Source of the DNA: Verrucomicrobiota bacterium
GTDB lineage: Bacteria; Verrucomicrobiota; Verrucomicrobiia; Chthoniobacterales; UBA10450
DNA: 36,890 bases
Assembly (NCBI GenBank): GCA_003219195.1
Contig: QHPX01000141.1
Coordinates: 1-36,890, forward strand
Reading direction: 5' to 3'
The translations under genes and the position numbers were made by a program. Each line of letters opens with the position of its first letter. Within the stretch, counting starts at the first letter, position 1. The notes below the pieces were generated by a model. The model did not search any database. It saw only the letters and a list, made by a program, of their open reading frames with translations, and was not told the origin of the DNA. Positions 27,248 to 36,890 of this stretch are shown in pieces.

Positions 27248-30200
27248 CATTGCGGCGTTCTACCTTTGTCGAGACGAGCCAGCGCGAAAGCTTCTCCTCG
27301 AGGTCGCCGGTCAGATTTACTCGTAAATCTGGGCCGGCATCGACCCGCAATGAATTTCCGGTCGGCCGATCGAAAAGCAATTGCACCCGGCGTTGGCCGG
27401 GAGAACTGGCCAGAATTTTGCGCACCTCGCGCAATTCTTCATTCGTCGTCGCGGGCGAAAATTGTAAGAGCACAACCGGCTCTTCAAAAGCATTTGTCGA
27501 TCTTTCATTTGCGCTGGCGGCTCTGTTCGTTTTCTCCGCGCCAAGCACTTTCACTTTTTGCGCGGTGGCGCGAACGGAATCACCGCGCGTATCGACAGCT
27601 CCCTGAATTTCAACGACGCGTCCAAGCGCAAGCGCGTCCGACACTTTCACGTAAACATCATTCCAAATCACGACTTCGATCGTACCGCTCAAGTCTTCCA
27701 TCCAAATAACCGCGAATGGCTTGCCTTCTTTTCGTGTGAATTTCTTGTCGAACTGCACGATGGCGCCGGCAGTTTTGAATTGTGATCGGTCGTCGAGCTC
27801 GCCTAACGAAGCGATCGGTTGATAATTTTTCGCCGCAAAAAGGTCGATATAGGCATCGAGCGGATGCCCACTGACATAAAAACCAAGCAGTTCCTTTTCG
27901 TAAGAAAGCTTCTCGTGGTCGCTCCACGGCGCGATCGATCTCTTTCTTGTCGATGTTGTCGCAGTTATCGCTTCATCGAACAGCGAAACTTGTCCGGCGG
28001 TACGATCGCGATGTGCCGCGGCCGACGACGCGAGCGCCTGGTCGATACAAGCGAAAAGTTCCGCGCGATCACGCCCGAGGAAATCGAACGCGCCCACCTT
28101 GATCAAACTCTCGAGCATTTTTCGATTGGCGACGCGAGTTCCGAGTCGTCCACAAAAATCTTCCAGCGAAGCGAACTCCCCTCCTCGCTCCCGTTCCTGG
28201 ATGGACATTTCCATGGCGCTTTCACCGACATGCTTGATCGCTGCGAGACCGTAGCGGATCGACATCTTTCCATTTTGCGATTCCGGGATGAATTTCAAGC
28301 CGCTGCGACTGATGTCGGGCGGCAAAATGGAGATCCCCATGCGTTTGCATTCGCCGACGAAGACAGAAATTTTTTCGGTGTTGTTGATTTCGTTACTCAA
28401 CAAACCGGCCATAAATTCAACCGGATAATGCGCTTTGAGATAGGCCGTGTGATAACTGACGACGCCGTAGGCTGCGCTATGACTTTTGTTGAATCCGTAG
28501 CCGGCAAATTTTTCGAGTAAATCGAAGATCGCGTTCGCTTTTTTCCCGGGGATTTTGTTTGTCTTGGTGCAGCCTTCGATAAAGTTTCTGCGCTCCTTTG
28601 CCATCTTCTCCTTGTCTTTTTTGCTCATGGCGCGGCGGAGCAGATCGGCTTGCGCAAGTGAGTAACCGGCAAGTTTGCTCGCCGCCGCCATCACTTGCTC
28701 CTGATAGATCATGACGCCGTAGGTGTCGGCGCAAATTTCTTCGAGCAGCGGATGGAGGTATTTTATCGGCGTAATTCCTTTCTTCGCTTTTACGAATTCC
28801 GGGATCAGTTCCATCGGACCGGGCCGATAGAGCGCGATCAATGCGATGATGTCATCCAGTTTTTTCACATCGAGTTGCTTCGACAAACTGGTCATCCCGC
28901 CGGATTCCATCTGGAAAAGGCCAATCGTCTCGCCCCGGTTGTAGAGCGCAAATGTGGCGGGATCATCGAGCGGAATATTCTCCAGAGAAAAATCCGGATC
29001 GCGTTTATGAATAAGCGCGAGCGTGTCCTCGATCACGGTTAGCGTTTTCAGGCCGAGAAAATCCATTTTCAGCAGGCCGAGGTCGTTCAGCGGCCCCATC
29101 GGATATTGACTGATGACGTCGTTGCCTTTCACATCGCGACAGAGCGGGATGTATTCGGTCAGGTCGCGATCGGCGATGACGACGCCGGCCGCGTGCACGC
29201 CGGCGTTACGGGACAAGCCTTCAAGAATTTTGCCGTACTCAAAGAGTTGTTTCGTTTCCTTCTCGGTCGCGATGGCGCGTTTCAGTTCGGCATTTTTCTC
29301 CGCGGCTGAATCCAGCGTGATGTTCAATTCATTCGGAATCATCTTCGCGATGCGGTCGGCCGCAGCGTACGGCAGCCCCATCACGCGCCCGACGTCGCGG
29401 ACTACGCTCTTCGCTTTCAGTTTTCCAAACGTGATGATCTGAGCAACGCGGCGCTCGCCATATTTCCGGCGAACATATTCAAGAACTTCCCCGCGACGCG
29501 CCTCGCAGAAATCGACGTCGATATCGGGTGGCGAGATGCGATCCGGATTCAAGAAGCGTTCGAAGATCAATCCGTATTGCAGAGGGTCGATGTCGGTGAT
29601 GCCGAGAACGTAAGCGACGATCGAACCCGCGGCCGAGCCACGGCCGGGACCAACGGGAATTTTGCGCTCTTTGGCAAAATGGATGAAATCCCAGACGATT
29701 AGAATATAGCTGACGAACCCCGTTTTTTCCAGAACGCCCAATTCGTAATCGAGGCGCTGCGAAAGCTGACTGTCGATCGTGGCGCGGTCGCCGTAACGCT
29801 GCTGCAAGCCTTTCGCACAAAGCTGGCGCAGGTAACCTTCGCGCGAAATTCCTTCCGGCGCCGGATACTCCGGATATTTCGATTTCCCGAATTCGATCTC
29901 TAAATTGCAGCCCTCCGCGATCTCCAGGGTATTTGTAATCGCTTCCGGAAGATCTTTGAACAACTCGCGCATTTCCTCGGACGATTTGAAATAAAGTTCC
30001 GGCGCATAGCGCATGCGGTTTTCGTCTTGCACCATTTTTCCGGTGCCGATGCAAAGCATGACGTCATGCGCGTTATGATCGCTGCGCCTTAGAAAATGAA
30101 CATCGTTGGCCGCCACCAAACCGACGCCCAGGTCTTGCGCGATCCGCGGCAGAACCTGATTGCATTTCCGCTGCTCTTCCATGCCGTGGTCGTGCAATTC

Positions 30201-30725
30201 CATGAAGAAATTTTCCGCACCGAGAATATCGCGATATTCCGCCGCCGCTTGTTTTGCGTTGTCGATCTTGTTTGCCTGAATCGACGAATTCACTTCACTG
30301 GCCAGACAACCGCTCAGACCGATCAATCCATTGGAATGCGCGGCCAGGAGCTCTTTGTCGATCCTCGGCCGATAATGAAACCCGTCGAGGTGCGCGGTTG
30401 AGATTAACTTAATGAGATTGTGGTAGCCGGTCTCGTCCCGCGCCAGCAGGGTGAAATGATACGCCGCCTCGCGCATCGAACTTGATCGAACTTTATGTGA
30501 ACGCGGGGCGACGTAGGCTTCGCAGCCGATGATCGGTTTGACGCCGGCCTTCTCCGCTTCCTGGTAAAACTCGATCGCGCCAAAAAGATTGCCGTGATCG
30601 GTCATCGCCACCGCCGGCATTTTAAATTCGGCCGCTTTTCTCATTAACTCCTTCATCCGCACCGCGCCATCGAGCAGGGAATATTCGGTGTGCAGGTGCA
30701 GATGAACGAAAGAGTCGCGGGGCAT
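27222..30725 (-). CDS. dnaE: DNA polymerase III alpha subunit
   Basis: The replicative polymerase subunit, 1167 residues. The N-terminal PHP domain begins [22 protein letters not shown], with [17 protein letters not shown] and GCEAYVAPR. The polymerase palm shows [18 protein letters not shown] and the catalytic [12 protein letters not shown] (Asp pair about 400). The fingers contain [18 protein letters not shown] and the long [15 protein letters not shown]-type block ([13 protein letters not shown]). The HhH and OB-fold regions follow near the C-terminus, with [27 protein letters not shown]. Length and order fit DnaE1 of Gram-negative bacteria. Two TGTCGATCTT motif copies lie inside it. It ends against the convergent AsmA-like gene. 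Confidence 0.97.
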   Translation of the reverse strand: MPRDSFVHLHLHTEYSLLDGAVRMKELMRKAAEFKMPAVAMTDHGNLFGAIEFYQEAEKAGVKPIIGCEAYVAPRSHKVRSSSMREAAYHFTLLARDETGYHNLIKLISTAHLDGFHYRPRIDKELLAAHSNGLIGLSGCLASEVNSSIQANKIDNAKQAAAEYRDILGAENFFMELHDHGMEEQRKCNQVLPRIAQDLGVGLVAANDVHFLRRSDHNAHDVMLCIGTGKMVQDENRMRYAPELYFKSSEEMRELFKDLPEAITNTLEIAEGCNLEIEFGKSKYPEYPAPEGISREGYLRQLCAKGLQQRYGDRATIDSQLSQRLDYELGVLEKTGFVSYILIVWDFIHFAKERKIPVGPGRGSAAGSIVAYVLGITDIDPLQYGLIFERFLNPDRISPPDIDVDFCEARRGEVLEYVRRKYGERRVAQIITFGKLKAKSVVRDVGRVMGLPYAAADRIAKMIPNELNITLDSAAEKNAELKRAIATEKETKQLFEYGKILEGLSRNAGVHAAGVVIADRDLTEYIPLCRDVKGNDVISQYPMGPLNDLGLLKMDFLGLKTLTVIEDTLALIHKRDPDFSLENIPLDDPATFALYNRGETIGLFQMESGGMTSLSKQLDVKKLDDIIALIALYRPGPMELIPEFVKAKKGITPIKYLHPLLEEICADTYGVMIYQEQVMAAASKLAGYSLAQADLLRRAMSKKDKEKMAKERRNFIEGCTKTNKIPGKKANAIFDLLEKFAGYGFNKSHSAAYGVVSYHTAYLKAHYPVEFMAGLLSNEINNTEKISVFVGECKRMGISILPPDISRSGLKFIPESQNGKMSIRYGLAAIKHVGESAMEMSIQERERGGEFASLEDFCGRLGTRVANRKMLESLIKVGAFDFLGRDRAELFACIDQALASSAAAHRDRTAGQVSLFDEAITATTSTRKRSIAPWSDHEKLSYEKELLGFYVSGHPLDAYIDLFAAKNYQPIASLGELDDRSQFKTAGAIVQFDKKFTRKEGKPFAVIWMEDLSGTIEVVIWNDVYVKVSDALALGRVVEIQGAVDTRGDSVRATAQKVKVLGAEKTNRAASANERSTNAFEEPVVLLQFSPATTNEELREVRKILASSPGQRRVQLLFDRPTGNSLRVDAGPDLRVNLTGDLEEKLSRWLVSTKVERRNVMVDPAKS

Positions 30726-30794
30726 TAACTTTCAGTATAGACCGCACGCACATTTGGCAAAAATTTTCCGCGCCTGAGCGCAGAAAAATCGTGA

Positions 30795-31223
<429 letters not shown>

Positions 31224-31238
31224 CAAACGCCGCGTGAT

Positions 31239-31248
31239 TGTCGATCTT
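31239..31248 (+). repeat. TGTCGATCTT motif copy between glnB and glnA
   Basis: Intergenic exact copy of the 10-mer, 15 bp after the glnB stop. See the finding for all copies. Confidence 0.7.
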
Positions 31249-31352
31249 ACATCAGAATCGAACTGTCGGCGGCGAATTCAGCCGCGGAATACTTAACCTG
31301 AAGAATTAGTGATTTTTCAATCCTCTCAACCCTCAACTCCTTAATTCAGCAC

Positions 31353-32774
31353 ATGGCCAAAGAAAAAACTCCATCCGACGTCAACAAAATGATCAAGGAC
31401 AGCAACGTGAAACTTGTGGACTTCAAGTTCACCGACCTGCCCGGCACCTGGCAGCATTTCACGACTACACTCACCGAGTACAACGAAGACATTTTCACCG
31501 ATGGGATCGGTTTCGACGGTTCGAGCATCCGGGGGTGGAAGGTAATTAACGCGTCCGACATGCTCGTCATTCCGGATCCGACGACTGCTTGGATCGACAT
31601 CTTTAATGCGGAACCGACGCTCAGTCTCATTTGCACGATTGTCGATCCAATCACGCGTGAGCCGTATGATCGCGATCCACGCGGCGTGGCCGAAAAAGCG
31701 GAAGCGTACTTGAAGAGCACCGGAATCGGCGACACCGCCTTCTTCGGGCCGGAAGCCGAATTTTTTATTTTTGACGACGTGCGTTTCAGTTACGCGGCCA
31801 ACTCCTCATTTCATCTTGTCGATAGCGTGGAGGGACATTGGAACAGCGCGCGCGAAGAGTTTCCAAATCTCGGCTACAAAATTCGCCCGAAAGAAGGTTA
31901 CTTCCCAGTCTCACCGGCCGACACTTTGCAGGACATCCGCAACGAAATGTGCATCGAGCTCGAGAAAGCGGGCGTCCCGATCGAAAAACAACACCACGAA
32001 GTGGCGACCGCCGGACAAGCCGAGATCGATGTCCGGTTCGCGCCGCTCAAAGTGATGGGCGACTCGATGCAGTATTACAAATACATCATTCGCAACGTCG
32101 CTAGGAAGCACAACAAGTCCGTCACGTTCATGCCGAAGCCGCTCTTCGCTGACAACGGCTCGGGCATGCACACGCACATGTCGCTTTGGAAAGACGATAA
32201 ACCGCTGTTTGCTGGCAATGGCTATGCCGGCTTGAGCGACATGGCGCTTTTTTTCATCGGTGGAATTTTGCGGCACGCCTCCGCCCTCACCTGCATCACG
32301 AACCCGACGACCAATAGTTACAAGCGGCTTGTGCCCGGATTCGAAGCGCCGGTCAATCTCGCCTACTCGGCGCGCAATCGCTCCGCTGCGATTCGCATTC
32401 CGACTTATTCGGCCAGTCCGAAAGCCAAACGAATCGAATTTCGCACGCCGGATGCCTCGGCGAATCCATATATCGCCTTCTCCGCATTATTGCTGGCCGG
32501 CCTCGATGGAATCCAGAACCGCATCGATCCCGGCGACCCGCTCGACAAAAATCTCTACGAGCTGCCGCCGGAAGAACTCGCGCAAATCGCCAGTGTTCCG
32601 GATTCGCTTCGCGGCGCGATCGAAGCGCTCCAGACCGATCACGCATTTTTGCTCAAAGGGGACGTCTTCAACGAGGACTTCGTCGCCAACTGGATCGACA
32701 TGAAACAAAAGGAATACGACGCGCTCCGCTTGAGACCCCACCCGTACGAATTCTCCATGTACTACGATGTGTGA
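31353..32774 (+). CDS. glnA: Type I glutamine synthetase
   Basis: A 473-residue glutamine synthetase that forms glutamine from glutamate, ammonium and ATP. It shows [15 protein letters not shown] and [14 protein letters not shown] of the N-terminal beta-grasp domain, then [14 protein letters not shown] with the metal-binding Glu, [24 protein letters not shown] with the ATP-site region, [30 protein letters not shown], and [10 protein letters not shown] with Tyr402 as the likely adenylylation site. These, with the length, indicate the GSI-beta subtype, which is inhibited by adenylylation. No Shine-Dalgarno is clear; the start at 31353 agrees with the family. It forms a pair with glnB. Confidence 0.97.
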   Translation: MAKEKTPSDVNKMIKDSNVKLVDFKFTDLPGTWQHFTTTLTEYNEDIFTDGIGFDGSSIRGWKVINASDMLVIPDPTTAWIDIFNAEPTLSLICTIVDPITREPYDRDPRGVAEKAEAYLKSTGIGDTAFFGPEAEFFIFDDVRFSYAANSSFHLVDSVEGHWNSAREEFPNLGYKIRPKEGYFPVSPADTLQDIRNEMCIELEKAGVPIEKQHHEVATAGQAEIDVRFAPLKVMGDSMQYYKYIIRNVARKHNKSVTFMPKPLFADNGSGMHTHMSLWKDDKPLFAGNGYAGLSDMALFFIGGILRHASALTCITNPTTNSYKRLVPGFEAPVNLAYSARNRSAAIRIPTYSASPKAKRIEFRTPDASANPYIAFSALLLAGLDGIQNRIDPGDPLDKNLYELPPEELAQIASVPDSLRGAIEALQTDHAFLLKGDVFNEDFVANWIDMKQKEYDALRLRPHPYEFSMYYDV

Positions 32775-32779
32775 TCCCG

Positions 32780-32830
32780 GGTAGCGCATGCGTCTCGCGT
32801 GCTGGTTTCGGCGTTCCCGCCGAAACGAAC
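32780..32830. repeat. Two-hairpin palindromic element after glnA
   Basis: A first hairpin GCATGCG / CGCGTGC (32786-32802, one mismatch) precedes a perfect 9-bp stem GTTTCGGCG / CGCCGAAAC (32805-32813 with 32818-32826, 4-nt loop). It begins 6 bp after the glnA stop, so it may help to end the transcript. There is no T-tract, however, and the sequence looks like a dispersed repeat. The gap from 32831 to about 33010 shows no gene. Confidence 0.6.
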
Positions 32831-33009
32831 TTCGAGAAGATATCTTTTAAAGAAATGAATCAGGAAGCCATGAAAACAGGAAGATATGCAAAAGTTGACC
32901 GGCGGATTGGGCCTACGCTATGGATGATTACCTCGGCCCATATGTAACACCGTCTTCCCCGCCAGCGTTATCGGCCGGCCTGCGTCAAGTCACCACAAAG
33001 AGAAAGTAG

Positions 33010-33328
33010 AGCTTTGGTTCATGCGTAACCGTGTGCTTTCCTCTACTTGAGACGGTGCTTCGATACGAGCTAGGAATCCCGGACAACGAAGATGTCTCCT
33101 TTTTCGGACGGTTCGGCTGCACTGAAATGGTTCGCAAAGTTTATGACGATTCCCGAAGTCGCATCTCGCGAGATATGGGATGCATTTCGGAACGGGCTTC
33201 TGCATCGTGCGATAGTAAAAGGGATCTTGAAATACGATTTGACCGGGGAAGCTCCTGGGCAACCAGCCGAGGTCAAAGACGACCTGACCCCTTCTCGTTC
33301 TTCCCCGCTAAATGGACTTACGGCGTGA
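33010..33328 (+). pseudogene. Frameshifted remnant of an unidentified protein
   Basis: Two frames read as one protein if a one-base shift is allowed near 33095, in a TTTTT run. The first gives CFPLLETVLRYELGIPDNEDVSF (from an in-frame stop at 33007), the second FSDGSAALKWFAKFMTIPEV, then SREIWDAFRNGLLHRAIVKG and YDLTGEAP. The composition and the Trp/Phe pattern look protein-like, and neither piece has its own complete reading frame. I recognise no family. It could be a fragment left by decay, or an assembly error in a short gene. No start with a Shine-Dalgarno was found. Confidence 0.35.
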
Positions 33329-34573
33329 ACTTATAGATCGCGCCCTCGTCGTCACTCCCCCCGTGCACCGTTGCACCGTAGAAGTTCCCCGCTCCGTCAC
33401 CCACCATCCCGTTATAGGCGAAGGCTCCGTCCGGAGGACCTTCGAAACGATGGGCGACGCTCTCGGTCCACTTCCCGGTGGGGCCAGGAGTTAGCTCGAA
33501 GATCGTGCCACTCCCCAGGCCGCCTTCACTCGTCGTTCCATAGAGATTGCCCGCCGCGTCAAAAACCAGGTTGCTGAGGGAATTGGCTCCGTCTGTTCCG
33601 CCTTTGAAGCTGTAAAGGACTCTTTCTTTCCATTCGCCCGTGGGCCTGGGAGCCAGCGCGTAAACGGCGCCAAGGTTGTGTGCCCCGTCGTAGTAGGTGG
33701 TGCCATAGAGATTGCCCGCCGCGTCGCCCACTCGCCACTCGGTGTGGGCGTGAGCTCGAAGGCCGTGCCCTTTCCATTCGCGCCACCCGCCGTAGCCGCT
33801 CCATAAAGGTGCCCGCCACGAAGAAGCATTCGGCCAGCCGAGCCGGTCGCCCCATCCGTTCCGCCAGTGAAGGTGTGGATGACCTTCAACGTCCAGTTGC
33901 CGCTTTGGTCAGGGTGAAGTTGGTATACGACACCAAGCCCGTTCGCTCCGCCGGTCGGAGCCATTCCGTAGAGATTGCCGCGCTTGTCAATGGTTAGCCC
34001 TGCCCCGGGACCGGAGCCATCGTCGCCTCCGGTGAAGGCATGAATCACAGTCTGAGTCCAGGTTCCGGCAGAGTTAGTCAGCTTATAAGCTACGCCGCAA
34101 CCACCTTCACAACTGCCGGCGCCGCCAGTGACCGCCGTGCCATAGAGATTACCCTCGGTGTCGAGTGTCACACCTTTGTAGGGTTCTCCTCCATCCGCTC
34201 CACCGCTGAAGCTATAGAGCACGGTGTGGATCCAGCTATCGCCTGAAGGCGTCAGCTGAAAAACCGTGCCCCCGCCGAAATCACCACCCAGCACCGAAGT
34301 GCCATAAAGATTGCCCGCGCTGTCGATAACCAAGTCCGTATCGGTGTACTCGCCATCGGCGCCGCCGGCGAAGCTATATATTACGTTTGTCGTGCTCGCC
34401 GCTCTGGCGCCGCTCGCCAGCATTGCCATAATGGCGAAAGCGGCCAGAACCCCACCTATAGCAGGTGAGAGTCGCCTGCTTCCGATTAGCCTCTTCCTTC
34501 TGAAATCCTGTTGGGTTTGAAAATAGAGGTTAAGGTGATCATATCTTGTCGTTATTAGGCTCTTTTTTTGCAT
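33318..34573 (-). pseudogene. GloVer-type tandem-repeat secreted protein, broken by a deletion/frameshift
   Basis: A secreted tandem-repeat protein of the TIGR03803 kind. The start at 34573 is supported by AAGGAG 6 bp before ATG. A long n-region precedes the hydrophobic segment and Ala-rich cleavage site (GVLAAFAIMAMLASGARAAS). Repeats follow with the motif GxLYGTxxxGGxxGxGTVFQLTPSG and VLYSFxGGxDG. The frame runs normally to FELTPTPSGEW (about 33740), then turns to Arg/Pro-rich nonsense and ends at 33491. In another frame, V/GDAAGNLYGTTYYDGAHNLG begins exactly there (33731) and carries the repeats to a stop at 33318. The part of one repeat unit between GEW and the DAAGNLYG block is missing, so a deletion of repeat sequence with loss of frame is likely. 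Confidence 0.75.
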
Positions 34574-34765
34574 TTCGCTCCTTTCGTCCTTGCGTGGCGA
34601 TTCGTCGCGCGAACCGTATTTGTAAAATTGCCGTCGTACAGGATCGGCGTCAAGAATTTCCGTTGGCGAAAGATCAGGGTATCTGACATCACGAAAGAGA
34701 CAGGCATTTTATTCCCGAGAGATGCGAGCGACAATCAGCGTGTAACTTGTTGCTTTCAACTGCTC

Positions 34766-34830
34766 GACCCGGCAGGGCGTGACCGCCGGGCGCGCCGAGG
34801 GAACGGACGGCCCCGCGGTCCGTCCCTACC
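34766..34830. repeat. GTAGGG palindromic element (minus-strand orientation)
   Basis: On the minus strand it reads GGTAGGGACGG then ACCGCGGGG then CCGTCC, a short stem, followed by a second inverted part (CCCGGCGGTCACGCCC). TAGGG again provides a stop codon (34826-34828) for a 76-codon minus-strand frame. The repeat matches the pattern at 15571, 17518 and 18771. Confidence 0.6.
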
Positions 34831-35056
34831 ATTCATGAGATGGCTTCCAGAAGATTTGGAACAACTCTTCCTGGCGCCGGCTGGAAAGTTTCAATATGGC
34901 GTATGACCAGCGTTTTGGCTTGACGCGTTCAAACTGAACCAGACAGACTATCTTGTTAGCGCCTTGCGACCGCCACCGAGGTGGTTCATGAGATTGAATC
35001 GTTCCACCGAGTGCGAGCCTGGGCAGCGGGCCGCGCATTTCTTGCGAGTCCGCCAC
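34826..35056 (-). CDS. Uncertain 76-codon frame ending in the palindromic element
   Basis: The frame reads MADSQEMRGPLPRLALGG, then SHEPPRWRSQGANKIVC and FERVKPKRWSYAILKLSSRR, ending KPSHEW at the TAG of the repeat. I recognise no family and found no Shine-Dalgarno. It lies in the 549-bp gap between the GloVer-repeat gene and the DUF1579 gene. It may be a short remnant of a larger gene. The rest of that gap, 34574-34765 and 35057-35122, shows nothing recognisable. Confidence 0.25.
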   Translation of the reverse strand: MADSQEMRGPLPRLALGGTIQSHEPPRWRSQGANKIVCLVQFERVKPKRWSYAILKLSSRRQEELFQIFWKPSHEW

Positions 35057-35122
35057 ATTGGTCAGAGATGTAATCTCTTGTTGCGCTCATCTCCACTGCT
35101 ACTCGTTAGGTCACCAGGTAAC

Positions 35123-35752
35123 ATGAACCCGCGCTCACTTGTTTTGCTTTTATTCGTGCAAACGACCATTTGCTCGTTGCTCGCGCAGGAGCCTCAGCCG
35201 AGGTCGTTGGCCCAGCCTTCACCCAAGCCTGGTCAGTAGCCTGCAGCAGCCGCGCTTCAGCCTGCGCCAGAAATTCAGAAACTATCGAACGCATTTTTGG
35301 GAACATGGTCAGTCACCGAAAAGATTGAGCCCAGTCAAACTATGCCGAACGGTGGTACGGGCCGCGGCGAGGAAGTGTATCGGCTTGGCCCGGGAGAGCA
35401 CTCATTTACCGAGGAGCTTCACTTGAATGAACCGACCGGAGAGATTTCTGGTTTTGGAGTCGCTTGGTGGGATGAGAACGCAAAGGGCTACCGGGCCGTC
35501 TGGTGCGACAGCCAAAATCCCGGTGGTTGTAGTCTCATGGCCCATCTGGCCAAATGGGAAGGCGGTCAATTCGTTCTTGGCGACGAATTCGAGAAAGATG
35601 GGAAGAAGTTCAATTTTAAGGAGGTTTTCTCTCAAATCACGCCCACTTCTTTTACGCAGACTCTGTATCAGGGTGAAGCCGGCAAAGAATTGAGGCGGCT
35701 GTCTACGATTTATGCTACGAAGTTAGCGCAACCGGTCGCGTCGCCACATTAG
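35123..35752 (+). pseudogene. Secreted DUF1579-like protein with an in-frame TAG
   Basis: A reading frame from ATG 35123 gives a signal peptide (MNPRSLVLLLFVQTTICSLLAQ) and a Pro/Gln-rich linker, then meets TAG at 35237-35239. The same frame continues after it with PAAAALQPAPEIQKLSNAFL and then GTWSVTEKIEPSQTM. The lipocalin-like DUF1579 domain follows to a stop at 35752 (YRAVWCDSQNPGGCSLMAHLAKWEG, FNFKEVFSQITPTSFTQTL). Without the TAG it would be a normal 209-residue secreted protein. A CAG (Gln) to TAG change is the simplest explanation, though sequencing error or readthrough cannot be excluded. The domain alone could start at ATG 35297 but would lack export. Confidence 0.7.
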
Positions 35753-35784
35753 GCCTAACCAAGTGCTCCGGCCAACAGAAGAAA

Positions 35785-35820
35785 GTAGGAAGTAGGAACT
35801 AAAAATTAGAAAAAAATTGG
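35785..35820. repeat. GAAGTAGGAA word repeats
   Basis: The stretch AGAAAGTAGGAAGTAGGAAC is built of repeated AAGTAGG words in the 200-bp gap before the VOC gene. The rest of the gap shows no gene. Confidence 0.35.
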
Positions 35821-35952
35821 CGATGCCGATCTTGACTAATGTAATTCCCCGGCTGCCACTTGCGCCTGCCGAAGCCGTGGCCGAGCCTGGTTTCATTAGA
35901 TGGCCACCCCACGCATACGAAATCACACTTCAACTGAATATGGAGGAAAACA

Positions 35953-36345
35953 ATGAACCCTGTAGTCCATTTTGAAATGCCGACGGAAGACAAAAAACGC
36001 ATGGCGGAGTTTTATACAAAGACGTTTGGCTGGCAAACGCAGATGCTTGGCTCCGACATGAACGAGTATGTGCTCGTTACGACCACCGAGCCCGACGAGA
36101 ACGGTCGTCCCAAAAACCCGGGAGCTATCAATGGTGGCTTTTACAAAAAATCAGCCGATATGCCGGCACAGTATCCCTCGGTCGTCATCGCCGTTGGTGA
36201 TATCAAGGAGGCAATGAAGAAGGTTACCGAAGCAGGTGGCAAAGTCCTTGGCGAGCCGATGGACGTACCCGGCTACGGCCTTTACATCTCGTTCTTCGAC
36301 ACGGAAGGCAACCGCGTGAGTATGATGCAGGCGACGACTACGTAA
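35953..36345 (+). CDS. VOC/glyoxalase-fold protein
   Basis: A 130-residue single-domain protein of the vicinal-oxygen-chelate fold, like bleomycin-resistance and glyoxalase-type enzymes. It begins MNPVVHFEMPTEDKKRMAEFYTKTFGW, with the first metal-side strand and His, and has the paired half VVIAVGDIKEAMKKVTEAGGKVLGEPMDVPGYGLYISFFDTEGNRVSMMQ. The His near the start and the Glu in the final strands are in places where such proteins bind a metal. The substrate is unknown. A strong Shine-Dalgarno (TGGAGG) stands 7-8 bp before ATG 35953. It is the only gene between the decayed stretch and ku. Confidence 0.9.
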   Translation: MNPVVHFEMPTEDKKRMAEFYTKTFGWQTQMLGSDMNEYVLVTTTEPDENGRPKNPGAINGGFYKKSADMPAQYPSVVIAVGDIKEAMKKVTEAGGKVLGEPMDVPGYGLYISFFDTEGNRVSMMQATTT

Positions 36346-36554
36346 ATAGCGGTCTGACAGAAATCGACATCTCAGGGCATCGCACATTTTGCAGTCGCAC
36401 CCTTACCCATTTCCGATTCCCTGTCTCACATGCGGTCAAGCCACCGTCCATTTCCAGAGCCTCTCGGTTCCACGTCTGTCGTGCAGCCACGTCCACTAAT
36501 CTAACCAGGCGAAGCCCTTAGGTTCGGTGCGGCTCAGGCGAGCCACAGCGAGGC

Positions 36555-36890
36555 TCAGCCGTAAGCGGCCGAGCGTCTCTTCTGCTTGACCAATGCGGTG
36601 GTGGAACGGCCACTCGATCGAGTGGATGCGCGCTTCTGCTTAAGCGATTGAGTCCGATTAAGGCTGTCCTGAAGCACCTTCACAAGATCGACAACATTGG
36701 TCGGTGAAGGCGCCGGCGCGGGTTTGCTCGCGATCTGTTTGTTCTGCGCTTTTTGCTCGATGATTTCCATCAGCGCCGAGCGGTATTCATCCTGATATTT
36801 TTCCGGTTTCCAAGCAACTGCCATGCTCTCGATGAGAGCTTGTGCCATCTTCAATTCCTTATCCGTCACGGCCGTGGCCGATCCGTTCTT
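36555..36890 (-). CDS. ku: Ku DNA end-binding protein, C-terminal part
   Basis: The last 111 residues of a bacterial Ku protein, which binds double-strand break ends and recruits LigD for non-homologous end joining. The visible part contains VTDKELKMAQALIESMAVAWKPEKYQDEYRSALMEIIEQKA, the end of the Ku core seen in most bacterial members. A Pro/Ala- and Lys/Arg-rich tail follows (QKRASTRSSGRSTTALVKQKRRSAAYG), typical of the basic C-terminus that aids DNA binding. The N-terminal part is outside the window. Whether ligD lies nearby cannot be seen. The 209-bp gap on its 3' side (36346-36554) shows no gene. Confidence 0.88.
   Translation of the reverse strand, partial: KNGSATAVTDKELKMAQALIESMAVAWKPEKYQDEYRSALMEIIEQKAQNKQIASKPAPAPSPTNVVDLVKVLQDSLNRTQSLKQKRASTRSSGRSTTALVKQKRRSAAYG

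Noticed and set aside
27084-27326. An alternative frame at the end of the AsmA-like gene as the true C-terminus
   Set aside because: It would run 100 bp into dnaE on the opposite strand and has no recognisable ending; the longer overlap makes it less likely, though the native end also looks poor.
34860-35060. A transposase remnant in the gap before the DUF1579 gene
   Set aside because: No DDE or HUH motif, and no clear ends or target-site duplications could be found; only a short unassigned frame remains.

Overview
The window looks like a chromosomal segment from a Gram-negative bacterium of the Verrucomicrobiota, most likely a soil Spartobacteria/Chthoniobacterales-type genome. This is inferred from the gene set: an outer-membrane TamA/BamA-like protein with TamB, a tandem-repeat protein of the 'GloVer' (Gloeobacter/Verrucomicrobia) type, a YidC with a large periplasmic domain, and many short palindromic repeats between genes. 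No rRNA, tRNA, CRISPR array, prophage or complete insertion sequence was seen.

Layout. 1-1222 (minus): the 5' part of thiC, led by a TPP riboswitch and an intrinsic terminator. 1.4-7.8 kb: a small secreted SnoaL/DUF4440-like protein, an M13 metallopeptidase, a TPR protein, a PpiD/SurA-like foldase and a PLP-dependent decarboxylase. 8.0-14.0 kb (minus): tamB-tamA as a coupled pair. 14.3-18.8 kb: an anti-sigma-like membrane protein that appears frameshifted, a nucleoside phosphorylase-like protein, a CDF metal transporter, an enoyl-thioester reductase-like MDR protein and an FAD amine oxidase. 18.9-21.7 kb (minus): the rnpA-yidD-yidC-jag cluster with overlapping stops and starts, but no rpmH directly upstream. 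21.8-24.1 kb (minus): two tiny paralogous Thr-rich lipoproteins, alanine dehydrogenase and a YqgE/AlgH protein. 24.5-27.2 kb (plus): a DUF4230 protein and an AsmA-like protein. 27.2-30.7 kb (minus): dnaE. 30.9-32.8 kb (plus): glnB and glnA. 32.8-35.8 kb: a decayed stretch with a frameshifted hypothetical remnant, a GloVer-repeat gene broken by a deletion/frameshift and a DUF1579-like gene with an in-frame amber codon. 35.9-36.9 kb: a VOC/glyoxalase-fold protein and the C-terminal part of Ku.

The gene content is mostly envelope biogenesis (TamAB, YidC/YidD, AsmA-like, PpiD-like), nitrogen assimilation (GlnB, GlnA, Ald), and DNA replication and repair (DnaE, Ku).

Two non-coding patterns stand out. 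First, the 10-mer TGTCGATCTT (consensus wTGTCGATCTTg) was counted 18 times by eye on the two strands in 36.9 kb, nine in each orientation and mostly inside genes. This is a density expected of a DNA-uptake-type or protein-binding signal rather than of chance. Second, a palindromic repeat family beginning (G)TAGGG sits exactly at gene ends, and its TAG forms the stop codon of several neighbouring reading frames. Other word-type and palindromic repeats lie inside the thiC coding sequence, apparently as in-frame insertions.
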